A stretch of DNA of 64,000 nucleotides from an uncultured Bacteroidota bacterium (GCA_903904855.1 CAIVEH010000167.1:79904-143903), one strand, 5' to 3'. Counted from the stretch's first letter, positions 45,534-54,522 are shown. A program made the numbers and translations. Notes: generated by a model from the letters alone, not told the origin.

Positions 45534-46676
45534 ATGCGACAGTACCTGAATTGGAAAACTTATTTCTCTTTAATTGCGCTTTTTATTGTTGGCGCTTCAC
45601 TCTATTATACCAATCAGTTGGCAGGCAAGCTGGCCGAAGAGGAAAAGAAAAAAGTGCTCGAAGTTGCCAATGCCATCAAAACACTCAGCAGCAGTAAATC
45701 CAATCCCCAGGACTATGGATGCGCTTCAAATATTCTCTCTCAGAATACCACCATTCCCCTTATATATACCAACGATTCAGGCATAATACAGGGCTCCATC
45801 AATATTGATACCATTCACTCACTTACCCCCAAGGATAAAATTGTTCAGGAAAAGCTGGATGAGTTCAAAAAAATACACCCCGAAATTGTTGTCGACTTTG
45901 GCACCGGCAAAAACTATGTTTATTATGGCGAGTCGTACCTGCTCACGCAGTTGCGGTATTTTCCATATGTTCAGCTCGCTATTATCCTTATCTTTCTGGC
46001 TGTAGTACTTTTTGCCTTAACCTCCGCCCACCGCAGCCTGCAAAACCAGGTGTGGGTCGGACTATCCAAAGAAACGGCCCACCAGCTCGGCACGCCGCTC
46101 AGTTCTATTGAAGCATGGCTGGAGCTGCTGCGCGAAGAAAACCCCGAAAGCGAGGCCGCCCTCGAAATGCAGAAAGACCTCGACCGCCTCAAGCTCGTGG
46201 CCGACCGTTTCAGCAAAGTAGGCAGCGCCCCGCAGCTGGTGGAAGAAAACCTCGTAACCCGCCTCGAAGGCATAGTAGAGTATATGCAGCGCCGGTCGCC
46301 ACAGCGGGTGAGTATTACCTTTCACAATAAAGAGGCCGACATACCCGTATACATCAGCGGCCCCCTCTTCGACTGGGTTATGGAAAACCTCATCCGCAAT
46401 GCCCTCGACGCCATGGCAGGACTAGGAAAAATAGATATTACCGTAATCAATACTCCCCAGCAGGTTTGGGTAGATGTGCAGGACGACGGCAAAGGCATAC
46501 CCGGCCACCAGGTGAAAAAAGTATTCACACCCGGCTTCACCACCAAGAAACGCGGCTGGGGCCTCGGCCTCTCCCTCTCCCGCCGCATCATTGAGAAATA
46601 CCATCATGGCTCCATCTTCGTAAAGCAGAGCGAGATAGGTAAGGGCACTACTTTCAGGATTATATTGAGGAGGTGA
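45534..46676 (+). CDS. Sensor histidine kinase (orphan)
   Basis: A 380-residue kinase with two membrane helices (10-28, ~145-165) enclosing a ~115-residue sensor domain, then the phosphoacceptor His183 in 'LSKETAHQLGTPLSSIEAW' and an HATPase_c domain ('WVMENLIRNALDAM', 'DVQDDGKGIP', 'KRGWGLGLSLSRRIIEKYHHG', 'GKGTTFRIIL'). No response-regulator gene is adjacent, so its partner is unknown. The H-box has QLGTP in place of the usual ElRTP, a variation common in Bacteroidota. Confidence 0.9.
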   Translation: MRQYLNWKTYFSLIALFIVGASLYYTNQLAGKLAEEEKKKVLEVANAIKTLSSSKSNPQDYGCASNILSQNTTIPLIYTNDSGIIQGSINIDTIHSLTPKDKIVQEKLDEFKKIHPEIVVDFGTGKNYVYYGESYLLTQLRYFPYVQLAIILIFLAVVLFALTSAHRSLQNQVWVGLSKETAHQLGTPLSSIEAWLELLREENPESEAALEMQKDLDRLKLVADRFSKVGSAPQLVEENLVTRLEGIVEYMQRRSPQRVSITFHNKEADIPVYISGPLFDWVMENLIRNALDAMAGLGKIDITVINTPQQVWVDVQDDGKGIPGHQVKKVFTPGFTTKKRGWGLGLSLSRRIIEKYHHGSIFVKQSEIGKGTTFRIILRR

Positions 46677-46860
46677 TGTGATTCGGGGAATTCAAATATT
46701 ATAGTGGAAGTTTTTACATAGTGGAGAATTTTTATGTAATAAATTATTTATGACGGAATTGAATAAATGTACAGTTTGCTGAAAGATAAAACTGTACACT
46801 TCTTTATTGAATTTCAACAAATTATGCCTAAAAAACTGTACAAAAAGTGAGCAATGCTTT

Positions 46861-47232
46861 GACCAGTGGATTTTTTGTCTGAACACGATTTTAAGGATTT
46901 TTATGATTTACATGATCTATTTTAAAATGTACTTGTTTCCTGTCAACTTTGAAAAAAGCAGCCTTCCGAATAGTTTTTTTGTTTGGTTATCCCATTGTCT
47001 CAAAAAATGCGATGGGATAAGGGTAAACGCTGAAAGTCTTTCTGGTGGCTGATATAAATTAATTTCCGATTATCTCATCTTATCGCACCTACCTATCGGC
47101 CGGCAGGTTATTATCCCAATTCGAAACTCAGTGCAGGCTCCATCCTCAACCCGGCCCTCTCCATCCACTTCAGCTTTGGTATACTGATGCGTTGCGCGGG
47201 GGTGTGGGTGAGGAACACCAACATCGGCGGAA
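46861..47232. repeat. Decayed composite repeat, unit 1
   Basis: Part A (46861-~47090) begins GACCAGTGGATTTTTTGTCT and holds a hairpin (TTATCCCAT ... ATGGGATAA, 46987-47020). Part B (47128-47232) is a ~105-bp block with CAGCTTTGG...GATGCGTTGCGCGG. Parts A and B recur in units 2 and 3. On the minus strand part B is open in a frame reading LVFLTHTPAQR...PKLKWMERAGLR, with no sign that it is a gene. Confidence 0.75.
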
Positions 47233-47235
47233 ATG

Positions 47236-47291
47236 GCTTTGCTTCGTGGAGACATCGGCTGCGAGTAAGGAAACTAGGCGAAGACTTAACC
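47236..47291. repeat. Element C, copy 1
   Basis: GCTTTGCTTCGTGGAGACAT and the 36 bases after it recur nearly unchanged at 48142-48197. Confidence 0.7.
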
Positions 47292-47295
47292 TTCG

Positions 47296-47646
47296 ACCAG
47301 TGGATTTTTTGTCTGAACACGATTTTAAGGATTTTTATGATTTAGATGATCTATTTTAAAATGTACTTATTTCCTATCAACTTTGAAAAAAGCAGCCTTC
47401 CGAATAGGTTTTTTGTTTGGTTATCCCATTGTCTCAAAAAAATGCGATGGGATAAGGGTAAACGCTGAAAGCCTTTCTGGTGGCTGATATAAGTTAATTT
47501 TCGATTATCTCATCATATCCCATTTTTGGTGGATTGGGAGATTCAGTGCAAGCTGCAGTCTAAACCCCGCTTTCTCCAGACCCTTCCGCTTTGGTACCCT
47601 GATGCGTTGCGCGAGGTTGTGGGTGAGGAACACAAACAACGGCGGA
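47296..47646. repeat. Decayed composite repeat, unit 2
   Basis: Parts A (47296-~47525, hairpin at 47421-47455) and B (47542-47646) as in unit 1. Part A matches unit 1 over ~230 bp with only a few differences, offset 435 bp. Confidence 0.75.
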
Positions 47647-47659
47647 ACAGGCCGATTGA

Positions 47660-47901
47660 AAATGCTTTTTGTTTGGTTATCCCATTGTCTCAAAAAATCG
47701 CAATGGGATAATGGTGTTGGCTGAAACTCATGCTGGTGGCTGATATAAATCATTTCACGATTATCTCTTCTTATCCCATTTTGACCCACTGTGGCACTTA
47801 GTACCGGCTCCCGCCTCACCCCGGCCCTCTCCAGACCCTTCAGCTTTGGTAACCTGAAGCGTTGCGCGGGGTTGTGGGTGAGGAACACTAACAACAGCGG
47901 A
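47660..47901. repeat. Decayed composite repeat, unit 3 (5'-truncated)
   Basis: It lacks the first ~115 bp of part A. The hairpin (47677-47711) is longer than in units 1-2: TTATCCCATTG with CAATGGGATAA, i.e. 11 bp. Part B is at 47794-47901. Confidence 0.7.
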
Positions 47902-48263
47902 AATTGGTATTAACATTTTTTATAATTTAGATTGTTTCATAGTTTAATAAATTATAATTAGACATAAAATTTGGAACAAAGGTAAGATAGGTAGTCGTTA
48001 ATTCCTAATTATAAGGCATATTTATTTTTTATGGTAATAATTGGTCGTTTTTGTGTTGATAGTTGGAATGGAATCTGCTTCAGAACCATGATGCGCAGAG
48101 TCCCACCCCACACACAAAATGCCATTCCTATCGGCAGGCAAGCTTTGCTTCGTGGAGACATCGGCTGCGAGTAGGGAAACTGGTCGCAGACTTAATTATG
48201 TTGTGGAAGCGGGACCATTCGGCATTGCAGGGTAGCGTGATGCTTCGACCAGTATGCATTATT
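47902..48263. other. Gene-free region around element C
   Basis: AT-rich, with element C copy 2. The 91-codon plus-strand frame here overlaps the repeat and the XRE gene and is not supported. 46677-46860 likewise shows no gene. Confidence 0.5.
48142..48197. repeat. Element C, copy 2
   Basis: Second copy of the block at 47236-47291, followed by ...TGCTTCGACCAGTA, an echo of the GACCAGTGG start of units 1 and 2. Confidence 0.65.
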
Positions 48264-48503
48264 TTATTTTTTTATAACCTTGGACCAGTGGGGATCGTAA
48301 TACAGTTCATCCGGAAATGTCCGATATATCAGGGATAGCTGTAGCAGGTTGTCTTTGCTTGGTTTCGATATGCCTGCTTCCCATTCCGAAACCCGGGCAT
48401 GGCTTTTAAGACAGAGCAGGAAGGCAACTTCCTTTTGCTCTAAACCCGCAAGCAGACGGTATTTCCGTAGTCGGTTTGGTGTTAATCGGCTTCCACGCTT
48501 CAT
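48264..48503 (-). CDS. Small XRE-family regulator
   Basis: A 79-residue protein almost entirely made of a helix-turn-helix: 'LTPNRLRKYRLLAGLEQKEVAFLLCLKSHARVSEWEAGISKPSKDNLLQLSLIY'. It resembles stand-alone XRE regulators that accompany mobile or defence genes. It lies between the repeat region and the IS1380 element, and its target is unknown. Confidence 0.75.
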   Translation of the reverse strand: MKRGSRLTPNRLRKYRLLAGLEQKEVAFLLCLKSHARVSEWEAGISKPSKDNLLQLSLIYRTFPDELYYDPHWSKVIKK

Positions 48504-48642
48504 GCTTCTTATAATTGCAATTACAGAGAACAGGCATAAGATGCCTTATGTTCGGTAAAGGGAACATGGAACGATTGCAAGAACCAACTTGCAAATCCTT
48601 TATATCAGGATGAGTTAAACGAAAATTAAACTGCTTTATTCC

Positions 48643-50057
48643 CCTGTTTAACCCAGATTTTGCATTAGGAACTTGTCATAAGACTTAATGGCAGTTGTGC
48701 GTTTTCAATAAAGCTAAAGAGGCTATCATACCATTGTCGTCGTTTGAGCGGTACCGACATTTTCAGCACTGTTCGATCAGTGGTTTTGCCGATCCAACTT
48801 CCAACTGCAAAGCAGTTGAACTTTAAGGTCGAAAGTCTAGGCGTAGGTTGCGTTTGAAGCGTTAGATGCCTGAATAAACTCATCAGATTATAAGCCACCA
48901 TGGTAAATCTCATGGCTGTTTCCGTGGCGCAAAAGCTATCCATACAAAAGCCCTCTGCGCCAAAATCCTCCTTTAGTTCTTTTATCCTGTTTTCTGCATC
49001 TCCTCTTCGCTTATACTGGTTCCATATTTCGGTAGCAGGTAGTGATTGGTTTGTAACAAATGCGTGATAGCGGGTATTATATACTTTATCATCTGCAATA
49101 CCCAAGGTGCTAAATAAGGTTTTCAACTTTTTCCCGGTTGCTTTGGGACGTATTTCCTCACTTTGTTTAATAACAACTATACGCCTGGCTTGTTTCCAGT
49201 CGCCTTGCTTATGTGTGATCTCACTTATCCACAACCCTTCGCCAATGGCAACCCAGTTGCTGATATCATAAATCTCACTTTGCAGGCGGGCATATAATTT
49301 ACAGGACATCACATAGGCTACTCCCTTACCTTCTATATAGTCCAGGATAGAACTTGTACAAAAACCGCTGTCAGCTCTGAACAGGCCCACCTTTTTATTC
49401 TTTAGTATTGTAAATGTTTCTTCCAGGAAATTAATACAATTACTACTGCTGCCTGTATTGCCACTGCGGTTCCAGCAGTTGGCAACCATACGTATATCAT
49501 TGACAAAAGCAAATAACGGATGATGGCTGTTCCTGCCGGGCTTTTTAGGATTGTATCCTTTTTTGCTACCCTCCTGTTCTCCATAACGGGTTATTACACT
49601 GCTATCTACGTCAAGAGTATAATTGTCAAAAGTCAATTGTTCAAAAAACCAGCTATACAGATCAATGAACAATTGATGATTCATTGATGGTGTGAATTTC
49701 TTAAAAAAACGACCGAATGTTGTGCCGGAGGGAACTCTCTTCCAGCCAAATATGTTCCTCAGCACCTCATCAACTTTTACCACCGCAGTCTGGCTAAATC
49801 GGAAACAACCTATCCAAATGCTTACCCAAAAACTCTCTACGATGGCAATAGCATCGATTGAATTGTTACTCTTACCCGAAGGCAGACCTAATTCCTGCAG
49901 CTTGCTGCTGATGCCAGTACGATCAATTATCTTTTTCATCTCCTGCATACCGCCCCAAGGGGTCACAGGATCATCAACATATTCGTGACGAAGAGCCATG
50001 CCTAAATATAGCCATTTTGTCAGAATCTATTCAACTGCAAAATTTGGGTTTAAGAGA
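48643..50057 (-). mobile_element. IS1380-family insertion sequence
   Basis: About 1.4 kb with one transposase gene. The ends are imperfect inverted repeats: left AACCCAGATTTTGCATTAGGA (48650-48670 region), right, on the other strand, AACCCAAATTTTGCAGTTGA; 17 of 21 positions agree, with a weaker match ~7 bp further out. The flanks ATTCC / AATCC are only 4 of 5 alike, so no clean target duplication was found. Confidence 0.75.
48665..49999 (-). CDS. IS1380-family DDE transposase
   Basis: The 444-residue protein has the DDE residues in 'TLDVDSSVITRYGEQEGSKKGYNP', 'VGLFRADSGFCTSSILDYI' and 'YKRRGDAENRIKELKEDFGAEGF', the pattern of the IS1380 (transposase DDE domain group 1) family. It is full length and uninterrupted, so the element may be active. 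Its stop codon lies in the left terminal repeat. Confidence 0.92.
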   Translation of the reverse strand: MALRHEYVDDPVTPWGGMQEMKKIIDRTGISSKLQELGLPSGKSNNSIDAIAIVESFWVSIWIGCFRFSQTAVVKVDEVLRNIFGWKRVPSGTTFGRFFKKFTPSMNHQLFIDLYSWFFEQLTFDNYTLDVDSSVITRYGEQEGSKKGYNPKKPGRNSHHPLFAFVNDIRMVANCWNRSGNTGSSSNCINFLEETFTILKNKKVGLFRADSGFCTSSILDYIEGKGVAYVMSCKLYARLQSEIYDISNWVAIGEGLWISEITHKQGDWKQARRIVVIKQSEEIRPKATGKKLKTLFSTLGIADDKVYNTRYHAFVTNQSLPATEIWNQYKRRGDAENRIKELKEDFGAEGFCMDSFCATETAMRFTMVAYNLMSLFRHLTLQTQPTPRLSTLKFNCFAVGSWIGKTTDRTVLKMSVPLKRRQWYDSLFSFIENAQLPLSLMTSS

Positions 50058-50095
50058 ATCCGTAAAGTCAACATCTTAAGTTTTATTGTGCCTTT

Positions 50096-50776
50096 GTGTT
50101 GACGGCTTACTTAATTGAGCAAACTAAAGTAACTTCGCATATAATAAATTGTACCGCCGTGAGAATAGATCAACATGTTTTACATTCCCTCCATGATTGC
50201 GACAGACAGGATTATGATTCTGCATTGCTCCATGCAAGTTTTGCTATTGAGGGAACTGCGAAAAACTTGTTTCACAAAGGAGGAAGACAGGCATACAAAG
50301 ATTGCCTTCGCCAGTACTATTGGCTGATTGAAATAATGATTGGCGGGGTAATTGATTTAAAAACAACATTCAATAATGTTGTCATTAAAGTTGGATCGAG
50401 AAAGGTGCTACCCAAACCTGATCTAGCGGATGTCATCTACCATATTTTCAGGTGTAACCACGCTCATGCGGAAGAAATACCACTAAATTACAGTTTGTTG
50501 CCTTTGGAGGATGGCAACCCAATTTGGATAATCGGGAGTGATACGTTGCAAATGCCAATCTTAATTATTTTTGCCTTACTATCGGTTTCGGTATTTGCCA
50601 AATGTAATAACAAGATACAGACGGAGGGCATTGAGTATCTCATTTATGGTAACGCCGAACTTGGAAATTTCAAGTTTCTTATCAAGGACTTTTGGGGTAA
50701 AGAAGACGACTTCCGAGCGATCGTGACTGCCAAGTACCCAAAGCCTATAGTCGTGAAAATTGAAGGATTATTCTGA
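50096..50776 (+). CDS. HEPN-like protein, candidate defence component
   Basis: A 226-residue protein starting with GTG at 50096 (no earlier ATG in frame). It is mostly helical: 'YDSALLHASFAIEGTAKNLFHKGG' and, at 119-124, R-C-N-H-A-H in 'DVIYHIFRCNHAHAEEIPL', which fits the R-x4-H active motif of HEPN ribonuclease-like domains. It is not recognised as a named family. It lies 40 bp from the IS1380 end and 28 bp before a gene with an abortive-infection C-terminal domain, so a joint anti-phage role is plausible but unproven. Confidence 0.6.
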   Translation: MLTAYLIEQTKVTSHIINCTAVRIDQHVLHSLHDCDRQDYDSALLHASFAIEGTAKNLFHKGGRQAYKDCLRQYYWLIEIMIGGVIDLKTTFNNVVIKVGSRKVLPKPDLADVIYHIFRCNHAHAEEIPLNYSLLPLEDGNPIWIIGSDTLQMPILIIFALLSVSVFAKCNNKIQTEGIEYLIYGNAELGNFKFLIKDFWGKEDDFRAIVTAKYPKPIVVKIEGLF

Positions 50777-50803
50777 AAAAGAAGGAGTGATTTGACCATC
50801 AAA

Positions 50804-51637
50804 ATGGCTGATATAAAGAGCGTAGATCGAATAAAACTTGAACGATACTTAAGCATGAGTGGCGGGTTCGTGTGTAATTTTTCCGATAGAACATTCAGAG
50901 ATTTCATTCTTGAGTGTACTGGCGTTGACGTTTATGGTCAAGGATATGATGAAGGAGGCACTTCCAAAGCAAACAGGTTTAGAACATTTTGGAAGAAAGA
51001 ATCTAATTATCTAACTGCCAAAGTGCTTTTGGAAATGGCTAAATTTTGGAAAAGTGAAAAGGAAGCCCTTCCCTCCGCATTTACTGCCTTTGATCCATCC
51101 CTCTATGAAGATTGCCTGAAAATAATTAGCGCACTTGAGAGCAACACACCAATAACAGACATCACAGCATTACAACCAAATTCTACTGATAAGAGTTTTT
51201 CGATACTCGCTATATCCATTCAGGAAAGCATAAAGAAGAACGAGCCAGACCAAGCGCTTGATCGGCTTCATACTTTTGTAACAAAATATCTACGAGAACT
51301 TTGTAGTCGGCATTCAATTGCATTTAATAAAGACACAGCTTTACACAGCTTAATGGGAAGCTATGTGAAATTTTTGCAGACCAATCAATATATTGACTCA
51401 GGAATGACGGAAAGAATTTTGAAGTCCTCGATTTCGATACTTGAAGCCTTCAATGATGTAAGAAATAATCAAAGCTTTGCCCATGATAACAACATACTCA
51501 ACTATAGTGAGAGCGTTCTAATTTTTAATAATATCTCGAATACCATCCGCTTCATTGATTCAATTGAAAAGAAAATTGAAGACACCAAAAAAGAACAGCA
51601 AAAAACTGAAGTAAATTGGGAGGATCTTCCGTTTTAG
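50804..51637 (+). CDS. Abortive-infection C-terminal (Abi_C) domain protein
   Basis: The protein is 277 residues from the ATG at 50804; a TTG at 50792 follows AAGGAG at tight spacing and could also be used. Residues ~150-260 match the Abi_C domain: 'ALDRLHTFVTKYLRELCSRHSIAF', 'LHSLMGSYVKFLQ', 'MTERILKSSISILEAFNDVRNNQSFAHDN', with R224-N225 and H231 (long numbering) as an R-N-x5-H HEPN motif. The N-terminal 140 residues ('MSGGFVCNFSDRTFRDFILECTGVDVYG') are of unknown fold and may sense infection. Two HEPN-like genes in tandem suggest an Abi operon. Confidence 0.75.
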   Translation: MADIKSVDRIKLERYLSMSGGFVCNFSDRTFRDFILECTGVDVYGQGYDEGGTSKANRFRTFWKKESNYLTAKVLLEMAKFWKSEKEALPSAFTAFDPSLYEDCLKIISALESNTPITDITALQPNSTDKSFSILAISIQESIKKNEPDQALDRLHTFVTKYLRELCSRHSIAFNKDTALHSLMGSYVKFLQTNQYIDSGMTERILKSSISILEAFNDVRNNQSFAHDNNILNYSESVLIFNNISNTIRFIDSIEKKIEDTKKEQQKTEVNWEDLPF

Positions 51638-51746
51638 TTGAGGTAAAGCTCATCTGCAGAGTTTTCATGTAGATTAATCAATTTCAAAAAATTCAAGACA
51701 CGCGGACGCAAGAAACTGAATAACCACGCTTACTCCATTTTTTTGA

Positions 51747-52442
51747 CTATCTCGCATCAACTGATTTATAAATCTCTTTAAGGTTAGTAAGGTAATCGTT
51801 TGCTGAGTATTTATCGACTTTTTCAGTGTTGTTTATTTCCTGACGCCTACGGTTCCGCGAGCCATCTCTTTCCGAACTATCATCAAAATATTTAGCGATT
51901 ATACCTTTTAGTTTGGGTGAGGGTGCTGATTGAATTGGAACTACTCCAATGCTGTCACCCCCTCCTTTTCGTAGATAAACCGTATCTTGAATCAATACAG
52001 TCTGTCTAAAGATTGTATCATAAACGTTCTGTTGAATTCTTTTGACTGTTGTGTCAGTTACTGCCACGGCTGATGGTATTCTCTTGGGCATGAAATAAAT
52101 AAGGAGATCACTTTTAAAAGTAAATCCCCACTTTATTGTTTTCTTTTTAAGAAAAGGAATAACATCTGAGCTTTTCATAATAGCCGCCTTCTGCGTATCT
52201 ATAACCACGAGAAAGGGAGGGACATATTCTCCTTTATCAAGAGCCTGCTGTACATAATGCAGAAGTTGGGTAAACATGGCATATGTGCTTACCTTATGAT
52301 TATCTTTTGCCTCAAACCAGATTTCTTTAGTCTGGATATCAATCAGGTTTTTATTATAACCTTTTAGCCCCAGCGCTTTGATATAAATGTCCTTTACATC
52401 TTCTTCGCTCCGTGCATGCTGTAATTTTTCGTAAAGGCTCAT
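51747..52442 (-). CDS. PD-(D/E)xK nuclease-like protein, restriction-system fragment
   Basis: A 231-residue protein. Its N-terminus, 'ARSEEDVKDIYIKALGLKGYNKNLIDIQTKEIWFEAKDNHKVSTYAMFTQLLHY', has Asp35 and Glu44-x-Lys46, the nuclease core found at the head of type IIG-like restriction-methylases. The methyltransferase part is absent: after a charged low-complexity stretch (DDSSERDGSRNRRRQEINN) the frame ends. It is either a stand-alone nuclease or, more likely, a truncated remnant. A 41-codon frame overlaps its start by 4 bp. Confidence 0.55.
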   Translation of the reverse strand: MSLYEKLQHARSEEDVKDIYIKALGLKGYNKNLIDIQTKEIWFEAKDNHKVSTYAMFTQLLHYVQQALDKGEYVPPFLVVIDTQKAAIMKSSDVIPFLKKKTIKWGFTFKSDLLIYFMPKRIPSAVAVTDTTVKRIQQNVYDTIFRQTVLIQDTVYLRKGGGDSIGVVPIQSAPSPKLKGIIAKYFDDSSERDGSRNRRRQEINNTEKVDKYSANDYLTNLKEIYKSVDAR

Positions 52443-52564
52443 TTTTCAAATTTAGGGAAGAAAGGTGAAAAAGATTTGCCCTGGCGGTGGCTCTCTTTAC
52501 TGATTGCTGGAAAGCATTCTTTGATTAAGGTGCTTGCGCGTTTTTCGTTGAGGCTGAGGGGCAT
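52439..52564 (-). pseudogene. Remnant resembling a DNA methyltransferase N-terminus
   Basis: The 41 codons from ATG at 52564 read MPLSLNEKRASTLIKECFPA, ISKESHRQGKSFSPFFPKFEK and stop in an ATGA overlap with the next gene. The opening resembles the MPLSLNEIRARAL-type start of large class I N6-adenine methyltransferases, but the expected W-x-D-F-F continuation is blurred and the rest is missing. Identification is by eye. Confidence 0.35.
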
Positions 52565-52612
52565 TTGATTTGTTTGGTGTGGTGTGGATAAAAATAAGGA
52601 AAATAATTGATA

Positions 52613-52635
52613 ACCCCCTGCCCCTAAAGGGGAGT
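52613..52635. repeat. Short dispersed GC hairpin repeat, copy 2
   Basis: ACCCCCTGCCCCTAAAGGGG(AGT): hairpin CCCCTaaAGGGG. It is the complement-strand version of the element at 31950-31972. Confidence 0.65.
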
Positions 52636-52730
52636 ACAAAATATTAAGATTTCAGCTTTGTTTTTTAAATTGAACGCTTATGATTCTTCTGTTTGTGTTT
52701 CCGGATTGTCGCGATTCGATCACCCCTGGT

Positions 52731-52880
52731 TGCACTCGGCATTCGCCTCGTTCAACCGGTCCCCTCTTCGAAACAGGAAATGACCACCTCCCTCCCGGGG
52801 ACACCGGGAGTACTCCTCCTTGAAAAAAGGAAATGACCACCCCGGCTTCGCCACCCCTCCTTGAAGAAAGGAGGGGAGTC
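52731..52880. repeat. Tandem-like GC repeats with hairpins
   Basis: GGAAATGACCACC occurs at 52776 and 52829, each beside an inverted repeat: CCTCCCGGGG...CCGGGAG and CCCCTCCTT-gaaga-AAGGAGGGG (52854-52876). It looks like two diverged copies of a dispersed palindromic element. Confidence 0.5.
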
Positions 52881-53336
52881 TGTTGCAAAATTCCTGATGG
52901 GCGCGTAATTCGGCAAGCTCATTATGACAATTATTTCCTGAGGTTGCTTCCTTCGTCGCAATGACCATCATTTTTTTAGATTTTTTGTGTTTCAATTTTT
53001 GGCTGGCTCAATAGATATCCTTACTTAAACTTTGCCCCGTCGATACCTCAGGGCAGGCCAATAGCGAGATAATGTTGAAGCGTGCTATGGCCACTGAAGC
53101 CAAATAGATTATTTATAGCCTGGACAAAAAAATTAGAACCGTAAATTTCCTAACAAATCATGCTGTATTGGGCAGTTTACAAAAGCCAGAAACAACTATG
53201 AATAATATAATAGGCTAACTGATGATTTGCCCATGGCAAGTGCCTGTACTGAGTTGAAACCCCGATTCTTTCAGCTGTTTTTTCCCGCCCATTTTTATTT
53301 GCCAATTACAAATGCTGCTCAGGCTTGTTTAATCCC

Positions 53337-53344
53337 TATATTTG
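53337..53344 (+). promoter_or_regulatory. Possible -7 box of rlmH
   Basis: TATATTTG, exact TAnnTTTG, 21 bp before the rlmH ATG. No convincing -33 element. Confidence 0.4.
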
Positions 53345-53365
53345 ACCCAATCTACCGCACAATAA

Positions 53366-53839
53366 ATGAATATCGAAATCTGGTCTGTGGGCAAAGAAAA
53401 TGAATCCTTCATAGATGAGGGTATCAGTTATTATTTCCAGAAGACAAAGCCCTACAATCCGGTTTCACTGGTGCTGCTGCAAACCGCCAAGAAAAATGCC
53501 ACAACTGATATTGAGCGCACCAAACTACAGGAGGAAGAAATGATACTGAAGAAACTTACTCCTGCCCATTACCTTGTTTTGCTGGATGAACGGGGCAAAA
53601 TGCTCAACTCCATTCAGTGGTCGCAGCAGTTTCAGCAGTGCATGAACCAGGGTGTAAAAACACTGGTGATACTGATAGGGGGCGCGTTCGGCGTTACGGA
53701 GGCGGTAAAGAAAAGAGCCAATCAGTGCTGGTCGTTGTCGCACCTCGTATTCCCGCATCAGCTGGTGAGGCTTATGGTATCAGAGCAGGTATACCGGGCC
53801 TTCAGTATCCTCAATAATTCACCTTATCATCACTCCTGA
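53366..53839 (+). CDS. rlmH: 23S rRNA pseudouridine-1915 N3-methyltransferase
   Basis: The 157-residue SPOUT methyltransferase has the family marks 'EIWSVGKENESFIDEGISYYFQKTKPYNPVSL', 'YLVLLDERGKMLNSIQWSQQF', 'LVILIGGAFGVTEAVKKRANQCWSLSHLVFPHQLVRLMVSEQVYRAFSILNNSPYHHS'. It methylates pseudouridine 1915 in helix 69 on assembled ribosomes as a homodimer. Length and C-terminal YHH-type tail are normal. Confidence 0.95.
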   Translation: MNIEIWSVGKENESFIDEGISYYFQKTKPYNPVSLVLLQTAKKNATTDIERTKLQEEEMILKKLTPAHYLVLLDERGKMLNSIQWSQQFQQCMNQGVKTLVILIGGAFGVTEAVKKRANQCWSLSHLVFPHQLVRLMVSEQVYRAFSILNNSPYHHS

Positions 53840-53907
53840 TTTTATACAGGAGCGCAAAACAGTATATAAACCCGTTTCCTTTCCTTACTTTCGCAAAACA
53901 AAATCTC

Positions 53908-54522
53908 ATGGCTACAAATTATACCATCATCATTATACTAATAACGGTACTTATTTCGCTGCTTGCGTTTAGCAACAATGAGTTAAGGAACCGGTTAATA
54001 CTATACCCGTATGGTATGAACGATGTGAATGAATATCACCGATTGCTCAGTTCGGGTTTCATTCATGCTGATATTCCTCACCTGGCTTTTAATATGTATG
54101 CCCTGTATCTTTTCGGCCAATATATGGAGCGCGATTTTGCCACCCTGAGCGCCAGTTGGGTATTTGTGGTGCTGTATCTTACGGGTATTATAGTTGCCTC
54201 GCTACCCTCTATGTTCAAGCACCGCAACCATAGCAATTATATGGCTTTGGGGGCATCGGGTGGGGTATCGGCGGTGCTTTTCGCTTTCATTTACTATCAC
54301 CCCTGGGATAAGATTGGTATCATGTTTATACCGGTAGGTATACCTGCAATTCTGTTTGCTGTTTTATATCTTGCTTACTCGGCCTGGTCATCGAAAAGGG
54401 CCGCCGACAATATTGGCCATGATGCGCATTTATGGGGCGGCGTATATGGATTTGTATTTGCCTTCTTCTCCGATCCCACACATGGCCGTTTGTTTATGGA
54501 TGCCATCATGAACCGGTATTAA
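53908..54522 (+). CDS. Rhomboid-family intramembrane serine protease
   Basis: A 204-residue protein with six membrane helices. The catalytic dyad is Ser117 in 'ALGASGGVSAVLF' and His174 in 'GHDAHLWGGVYG'; the oxyanion-side His58 and Asn62 are in 'PHLAFNMYALYLFG'. A minimal 6-TM rhomboid core; substrate unknown. Start 68 bp after rlmH. A TACTTTCG -7-like box is at 53886-53893. Confidence 0.9.
   Translation: MATNYTIIIILITVLISLLAFSNNELRNRLILYPYGMNDVNEYHRLLSSGFIHADIPHLAFNMYALYLFGQYMERDFATLSASWVFVVLYLTGIIVASLPSMFKHRNHSNYMALGASGGVSAVLFAFIYYHPWDKIGIMFIPVGIPAILFAVLYLAYSAWSSKRAADNIGHDAHLWGGVYGFVFAFFSDPTHGRLFMDAIMNRY

Larger units (their letters stand above)
52565..53336. other. Gene-free region rich in short dispersed repeats
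   Basis: Holds the GC hairpin at 52613-52635 and a GGAAATGACC-containing repeat pair at 52731-52880. From ~52900 to 53336 nothing recognisable is present. Frames on either strand are short and repeat-derived. Confidence 0.55.

Noticed and set aside
47505..47894. 129-codon minus-strand frame, and 69 codons at 47111-47320
   Set aside because: Both are translations of the repeated part B; the internal repeats come from the DNA repeat and there is no start context or family match.
48063..48338. 91-codon plus-strand frame
   Set aside because: Covers repeat element C and runs antisense into the XRE gene.
48638..50062. Target-site duplication of the IS1380 element
   Set aside because: Flanks ATTCC and AATCC differ at one of five bases and the exact ends are uncertain, so not claimed.
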